Program-made: the position numbers and the translations under genes
The notes under the pieces: generated by a model
The model's input: the letters and a program-made list of their open reading frames with translations, nothing else
What the model was told of the DNA's origin: nothing
Database searches by the model: none
Assembly: GCA_015680905.1 (NCBI GenBank)
Contig: CM027378.1
Coordinates: forward strand, 86,271,501 to 86,335,500
Direction: 5' to 3'
Source: Coptis chinensis
Taxonomy: Eukaryota > Streptophyta > Magnoliopsida > Ranunculales > Ranunculaceae
DNA length: 64,000 bases
Shown here: in pieces, positions 58,081 to 64,000 of the stretch
How positions within the stretch are numbered: the stretch's first letter is position 1
How the letters are laid out: the number at the start of each line of letters is the position of its first letter

Positions 58081-59623
58081 CTTATGAGATGGAGGACTAG
58101 AAACAGGAGATTGTCTAGGACGATGAGCTCTCCTATGTGACTAAGTTTTATCTCTGTCAATACTAGAAGTGCCTGAATGCAGTATCATACACTTTTAGCA
58201 AGACCCTAAAACTATCCTAACATGCGCAAACAGTGCAATACATGCTCAAGAATTCGAAATTCGTTTTTTCAAGTATAGAGTTTTGAAAACTTTGCTTTTA
58301 GTCTATATTTTATTATGCCCTGTTCAGAGGAACAATTGGGCGTGCGAGACCAGGATGGCTCTACCACACGTCTCAAAAGAGTAGGCAGTCACTACACCAA
58401 GTGGTGTGCTACCAAGAATCTTACTCATGATGAATCTGGGGGAGGGGAGTGAGGAAGGTAGTTGGTCCACTGGAATCTGGTAACTGGTTACTCTAAATTA
58501 TCGTGGCTATATTTTTGTCTTTTTCTGGAGGAGCGTGACTACTTTGAGCTCTAGTTGATTGATTTTAATTCTTTTTTTTTTTTGTCTAGGGATTTCAAGA
58601 ATCAAGCAACGTCCAATTTACCTACATTGGATAATGACTTCCTAATGGTTGTTATGTAACTCGGGTTCAGCCTTATGTGCGAATGTAAATTGTAGTGTGG
58701 AAAGTAAATTTCAAACAATCACATAAGCATGTTTGAACATACAAGGTATTCTCTTACTTGGGCTTCGAGGAGGTTTAGAATTTACCTCTCAAGCCGTGCT
58801 TACACGCTGCTTGAGGAGAAGGCGACGTCGGTTGGCGCATGATATGAGAATTAGGCCAAACCTTTCGAGCTTTACCCTGTTTTAAATTACAATAAAGGCC
58901 CACTTAAAAAGCCCACAAGTTGGGTTTTTGATAATTTATACAACTTTGCCTTCAAGGGCCCAAACTTAAAACTAAACTAATATTATACTAATCTAATAGA
59001 TTAACTAGTTTTAGATTAATAACCTAGATTAACTAGAGTCAAATAGACTTAGAGTGTTGATTACTAAGTTGATTCATAGTGTGTGAGCTATGATCCATAA
59101 CTTGCCTCACACACTTGAACTTCTCAAGGCAATTAAAACTCTAATATCTTGGTAAGTATATAACTTAAACTAAGTTTAACTCATGTTCATCATAAGGAAT
59201 CAATCAAAAACCAATTTTTCCTAATTTTTTTTTTTCATTTTTCTTTTTATCTCTAACTATTACAAACAAGTTCCACTAACTTCTCCTACTCTATTACAAA
59301 ATCTGGGCTCGGAATACAACTATTCATCAAAAACTAACTAAGCTGCCAAAAAATTGGACCCACGTCTCTGGAGGTGACTAGGCGGTCGCCCCCTAGCCAG
59401 CTCGTGGTCGCCCGCCGGCACTGGTGAAGTTTGGTCGTCTTTTGGTTGTGTCTTCAGCTCCTCTCCAGCTTTGTTGTCCTGTAACCTGATTTGTAAGAAA
59501 GTAGATCAGTACTGAAAAACAATAAAATAAAATGACGAAAAATTGAAAAAAATAAAAATGGAAAGATGAGAATGATGTTTCCTTCTTAAATTCTCAACCA
59601 AGCACTCTCACTCCTTCAATCCA
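58081..59623 (-). other. 5' leader of G2
   Basis: These 1.5 kb hold no supported gene. T-rich tracts lie at 58,570-58,583 and 59,221-59,250, with a GC-rich GGTCGC-type stretch at 59,385-59,445 like that in the X leader. Confidence 0.6.
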
Positions 59624-59637
59624 TGACGGTGGCGCCA
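59624..59637 (-). promoter_or_regulatory. Primer-binding site of G2
   Basis: Minus-strand TGGCGCCACCGTCA follows LTR F after AA. The first seven bases match the tRNA-Asp complement; the rest does not, so the primer tRNA is uncertain. Confidence 0.62.
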
Positions 59638-59639
59638 TT

Positions 59640-60487
59640 TGAAGTTTTCGATAGCGGTGGTAACTTTAAAACAGTTTGTTTTAGAAGTGAGGTTCATCCT
59701 AAATTGTTTGGAGTTTGAGTGTGGGAGTTGTGAAGAAGAAAGGTAGACTCTTGTATAGATTAGATTGGTTTTAAGCTAATGAAAACCTGAAAGCTTTAGT
59801 TGTTGGTATTGAAATGACTTAAAAACATTGAAAGAAAGATTGATTGAAGATGAAACAAAAACAAGTAAAATAAGATTGAAGATTAAAATAAGAACAAGTA
59901 AAATAAGATTGAAGATTGAAATAAGAACAAGTAAAATAACAAGTTTTGATTGAAAGCTAGGAAATAAAACAAACAATAAAGTAAAAAACTTGAACTGAAA
60001 AACTAGACAAGAAATTAAACAAACCAAATGGTTTGGATCCTAAGACAATGGATGGTTTCTCTCTCCTTTACTTTTAGGTTATATACCCCTACTTTTGCCT
60101 TTTATAGATTTGCCCTTCTCCATTACAAATTAGACACCTCACACTTCACTTTTGTTTTTGCTTTTTGATTTATTCTTGACCAAGGTAGGTTTTGGGAGAA
60201 TGTCAAATTTTGAGATAAGGGCCTCCATATCTGGTATTCTGAATTGAGGGCTTTGACCGTTGACTTTGACTTTTTTCAGCACTTTTCCATACCAGCTTCT
60301 ATTCTTCATAACAAGCTTGATTAAGGCTCATTTTGGTGCTAAGACGCAGCTTTTATGATAAGTGGTCTGAAATACTCCATAACTTGAAAAAGGTAATAAA
60401 AGCTATGAGTTGTCTTTTCGTTAAGCGTAAGAAGAGCTGTAATGCAGCAATATACGGGTAATAAAATGCACATTTGAGAGCTGATCA
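59640..60487 (-). repeat. LTR F, 5' LTR of G2
   Basis: The LTR is 848 bp, TGAAGTTTTCG to GAGCTGATCA. It is about 90% similar to LTR E by eye, so the element is older than X by the same reasoning. Confidence 0.92.
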
Positions 60488-61789
60488 ATGCTCAACAACC
60501 GCAACTTTGACAATGTCTAAGGGTCTATTCACTGCCGATGCAAGGTCTGTCCCCTCACAGGAACCACTCCCACAACCAGGCAAGTCAAACCTCCAAGGCA
60601 CTTAATCAAAGATGCTTTGTTGAAAGCTCCAACCCAATTATCAAGCCGGGAACACTATCCTTCCCTTGTCAAGTTTGCGCCTCCTGAAACACCATAGCAA
60701 TCACACTCACTCTGCATAATCATACAATAGGACATCTGCATGATCTTACTCAAGCAAACCTGGGAGATGCAACCACAACATTCACATCTGTGGCGCACAT
60801 CTTTTCCCTACACCATCCATTCCATAAGACTATTCCTAGAAGTCAAGTGACCAAGCGACTTCCAGTAATCCATATTTCATACAGATTAGCAACTCAGCCA
60901 TCTCACTATGAAGTTGCATTATAACAGCCACTTTGCATTGTTCCACTATCTTCCCTAACAACACACCGCCATCTCCCGGAAACCTAACAAATCCCCCACC
61001 ACCAGGCACAACTTCCCACCACCGTAGCATACCCACGACACCATTTCTTCCTTTTCCTCATTCCTTCCTAACAACAAAATAGTTCTCCAACACTACTTAA
61101 CCTCAAATGACAAATACTCAAAACAATTGGTCACCACACACCTCACAAAAACAAAAGCAAACCAGACAACTACAAAGACAAAAACTTAGAAGAAAAAATG
61201 GCAACAATATATGACAAAAATCCCAAAGTACACAAATGACAATGACTCAAGAGCCAGTTTAAATAAGCTAGTTCAACGTCTCTGAACCATTCAATCATCC
61301 CGTGCATATACGGTCAAGATTGCCACAAAATCCGTGCAAGATCCAAGCCACATATGTCCGGTCCAGCTATCCTGATCTTTGTATATATGTCTACCATATA
61401 CGGCTATCCGACTCACATTACAGCTCACCACCGCATGCTCGCCATCTGTCACTCTTCTATGATAAGTCAAATCATGCGAGATTTCCGTCATAAAAGCCTG
61501 CAAATTTCAAGAGATGAATACTTTTCTAAGAAGTCCAGATTCATTCAGCACAAAACAAGAAAAAACACCAGTTCCAAAAAAGAAGAATATTCTTTATACC
61601 AAGCACACTACAGTGATATGCAGATCATACGAAGACAAGGCCAGTACTTTCGAATACATAAGCAACGAATCCAAGAAACAACTTCTACAGCGAGTCCCAC
61701 TGGGACTCTCCAAGTGGAAAATGACTTGCTTCAGAAAAATAAAAGATAGACAAGCTACGCAAGACACACTCTATTGTATCAAACCCTCA
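60488..61789 (+). other. 3' region of the Tat-like element, right part
   Basis: No convincing gene on either strand. The plus-strand ORFs at 61,302-61,749 show no domain. Confidence 0.45.
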
Positions 61790-63953
61790 ATGGCTTCAAC
61801 ATTCAAAGACATCCTCGCCAACACTCACAAAAATTACACATCAGTAGCAACATTCCCAATGGATTCATTTTCTACAACATTCACCCCAACAGCATCCAGC
61901 ACATCTCTAGCTTCTCCACTCAGACTCACCCCAACAACATTATCTCCAGCATCCTCAACTATTGATTTTCCTTTTCCAGTATACGACACTTCAGCTACCA
62001 CCCGCAATGACATCTCCCCCTCAGCATGGTCATCACCCATTTGGCTCGGATATACAAAAGACGCAGACGACTCACCATCTTCATTTTGAGAAATTTCTTT
62101 AATCTCAGTGGCAGGAGCAACAATCAGACGACCGTCCACAAGATAACTAACCAACTGATTCCATCTGTCCGCACGCTTAGGGCCAGTTCAACATACTTAT
62201 CCATCCGCTCCTCTGTCCATTCCAACCGCCCCTTCTCATCTTTCAAAATAACCTCCTGCTCGTCATATATCTTCCGAAGTTGCACCTGCAAGTCCCACTC
62301 AGTCGCATGCATCATCATACACTCTCTTGTCTCCTTCTTGGCCTTCGCCATCAACTCTTAGGCTGATTGCAAATCTGAACACAAAGTCTTGTTCATGACC
62401 TCAAACTCCCGCACACACGATTCTTCAACTTGTTTATCTCCGTCTGCTTTGCTCCAAGATCAACATCCGACACAGCACCCACTGAGGCAAGCATCGCCAA
62501 CTATTTTGCAAAGAGCATATTCTATAAGAAAACAACATCACATACTTCACCACAACAAAAGACAAAAAACCAAACCATCAACACAAAACCAAAACATTTA
62601 CACGATATCCCCGGACACTTATCTATTTCAACATCCAGTTCCATCACACCCATCAGTTCCACCCTCTTCCGATCTGCTCCAAGCAATATCGACTCCATAA
62701 GGCCTTTCGCCATTGAAGCATGGTTATAAGCCTCGTTGTTACAATGTACTCGCTGACGGTTGTGCACATCGACAAACTTAGCCTTCCCCACATAGTTATT
62801 GTCAGTCACCGACCTCAGTCTTGTTGAAGAATGTTTCCGTATAGCCTTTCTTGGTCTCTCACTCACATTCTTCACAACCAGGACAACAATAGTTTCAGCC
62901 ACTCCCCTCACAGGATTCCCAGCAGCCCTCCCTAGCTCCCGATCCACCTCTTCTAGCAATGGATCTGCAACTCGTACAATCGCCTGCTCATCCACACTTG
63001 TTTCCACATCCCCAACCATAGTACAAAATATCCCGATATATCACGATATTTGGGGATATCTATCCATATTTCATAAAAAGATATTTAAATATCACGATAT
63101 GTTTAGAGATATATACGACTGCAAATATCAGTTATATTTCGATAATATTTGCGATATTTGTGATATTTATGGGTATTTGGCGATATTTTGTATATATAAC
63201 AATTTTATTTAATATTTACCATTATATTTCAAATAAATATAAATAATGTATCATGATATATCAATATCTACGATATTTGTCGATATTTTGGATATATCCA
63301 CGATATTTGCATGTGAAACAATGTCAAATATCCCTAAAGAAGGGGATATATCCACGATACATATCCAGAAATTGAATATCGATAAATACTCATATCCTGA
63401 TATTTTGTACTATGGCCCCAACAACAACCCCAGCATCTTCTTCCACTAAATCTACAATAGGGACCGGACCACCTCCCAAACGCAGCTAGGCAAAGTTAAT
63501 CATTGCCACTACCTCTTACTTTTCTTGTGATTCATATCACCCGCCACAGCCGCATCACCCCCTCTTGTCACCCTTACTCCGTTCACCTCCCGATGCACCT
63601 TCTTTATCCATATCGTCTGAACCACCCTCTAAACTCGACAAAGCCTCTGATCGTCTACTCTGCACCCGCACCTTACCAGCACCCTTCCTTTCACAAGCGG
63701 CAACTGACCAACACTCGTTGAAGTAATGTGCAATCAACGACAACAACTCTTTCTTCTGCTCTCGGCTAAGTTCAACTAACCTTTGAATCTTACCGTGCCT
63801 CTGAGCAACCGGCACCATATACTTTGGTATCTCTGCAATAACAAAACAAACATCAGATAAACTCAAAAAAAACCACACCAAAACAACAACAATCCCTTCC
63901 TTACCTTCATTATTACAAGCCATGCATGTTATGTAATGCACTCCTAGCCTCAC
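61790..63953 (-). pseudogene. Antisense spliced ORF of the Tat-like element
   Basis: Several minus-strand frames look protein-coding. Near the right edge ATGGCTTGTAATAATGAAG is followed by a 71-bp GT-AG intron (63,904-63,834). Exon 2 then reads EIPKYMVPVAQRHGKIQRLV, then KKELLSLIAHYFNECWS. After the MITE, GDVETSVDEQAIVRVADPLL and FVDVHNRQRVHCNNEAYNH continue. Further left are WTEERMDKYVELALSVRTDG and an acidic, Val/Ser-rich tail. I recognise no domain. Antisense ORFs 3' of integrase are known in Tat-lineage elements. A MITE insertion and stops break this copy. Confidence 0.55.
63009..63422. mobile_element. ATATC-rich MITE, copy 2, with target duplication
   Basis: The element (63,017-63,414) has perfect inverted ends CATAGTACAAAATATC and GATATTTTGTACTATG. 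CCCCAAC is duplicated on both sides (TCCCCAAC and GCCCCAAC as 8-mers), which fits a hAT-type insertion. It is the inverted counterpart of copy 1 at 41,529-41,959 and interrupts the antisense ORF. Confidence 0.9.
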
Positions 63954-64000
63954 AAAACACGCCAGTAATCATCACCGGATGCTCCCACCATGACCCCTAG

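Larger units (their letters stand above)
50758..60487 (-). mobile_element. Pol-less Athila-like element G2
   Basis: This 9.7-kb minus-strand element has two LTRs (E and F), PBS, gag, an env-position ORF and a long 3' UTR, but no protease, RT, RNase H or integrase. The sequence goes from the gag tail (about 56,740) directly to the post-pol spacer (about 56,700). It must have moved with enzymes from another element. The LTRs are shorter (about 850-890 bp) and unrelated to LTRs A-D, although the 3' UTR shares conserved blocks with X. The five bases outside each end (ACGAT and ATGCT) do not match. Confidence 0.87.
41960..64000 (+). mobile_element. Tat-like Ty3/gypsy element, 3' end outside window
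   Basis: The plus-strand order is PBS, gag, protease, RT, RNase H, a second RNase H, integrase and a long 3' region with an antisense ORF. The RT signature YVDNMLVKS (normally YVDDMLVKS), the second RNase H and the antisense ORF are Tat/Ogre traits. All ORFs are interrupted. Later insertions are plastid DNA (48,768-50,005), element G2 (50,758-60,487) and a MITE (63,017-63,414). That 60,488-64,000 belongs to the same element is inferred from layout. Confidence 0.75.

Noticed and set aside
1-64000. tRNA, rRNA or snRNA genes.
   Set aside because: I saw none; the tRNA-like matches are primer-binding sites of retrotransposons.

Overview
The window reads as a gene-poor, repeat-dense stretch of a flowering-plant nuclear genome, most likely a eudicot. 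I base this on plant-type Ty3/gypsy elements (Athila-like and Tat-like), a plant L1-type LINE with a DUF4283/zinc-knuckle ORF1, a P-class PPR gene remnant, hAT-type MITEs and a plastid ycf1 fragment in nuclear context. I could not identify the species. No intact cellular gene was seen; nearly every ORF belongs to a decayed mobile element.

Layout. (1) 1-8,825 plus 25,640-27,980 is one minus-strand Athila-like element, 'A' (env-like ORF, pol, gag, leader, tRNA-Asp-like PBS, 5' LTR). Its 3' LTR lies beyond the left edge. (2) A is split by a second minus-strand Athila-like element, 'X', at 8,826-25,639. X has closely matching outer LTRs and a perfect 5-bp target-site duplication, CATAC. X is a composite: besides its two LTRs it carries a third, divergent internal LTR and a second copy of the env-like/3'-UTR module. 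(3) 27,981-31,061 is an AT-rich repeat block: a minisatellite of roughly 56-bp units, flanking direct repeats, three 217-bp repeats and a Helitron-like 3' terminus. (4) 31,200-38,923 is a full-length but broken minus-strand LINE with a perfect 15-bp target-site duplication. It carries a hAT-type MITE with a perfect 8-bp duplication and sits beside a PPR pseudogene (38,939-40,010). (5) 40,011-42,000 holds a hairpin MITE and an ATATC-rich MITE. (6) From about 42,000 to the right edge is a plus-strand Tat-like gypsy element (gag, protease, RT, RNase H, a second RNase H, integrase, then a long 3' region with an apparently spliced antisense ORF). Its 3' region contains a plastid ycf1 insert (48,768-50,005), a pol-less Athila-like element 'G2' (50,758-60,487) and a second ATATC-rich MITE (63,017-63,414).

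The nesting gives a relative history. A inserted into the 28-31 kb repeat block and X later inserted into A's leader. The Tat-like element later took up plastid DNA, G2 and a MITE. Premature stops at former Trp and Gln codons, mostly TAG, suggest decay under cytosine methylation.

The most unusual signals are non-coding. A block of about 100 bp with two perfect stem-loops is almost unchanged in the 3' UTRs of three Athila-like copies whose LTRs and ORFs have diverged. Polypurine-tract-like motifs, several paired with stem-loops, recur inside the elements as well as at the 3' LTR junctions. A short motif is kept between pol and the env-like ORF in all three elements. The composite structure of X and the antisense ORF of the Tat-like element also deserve follow-up.
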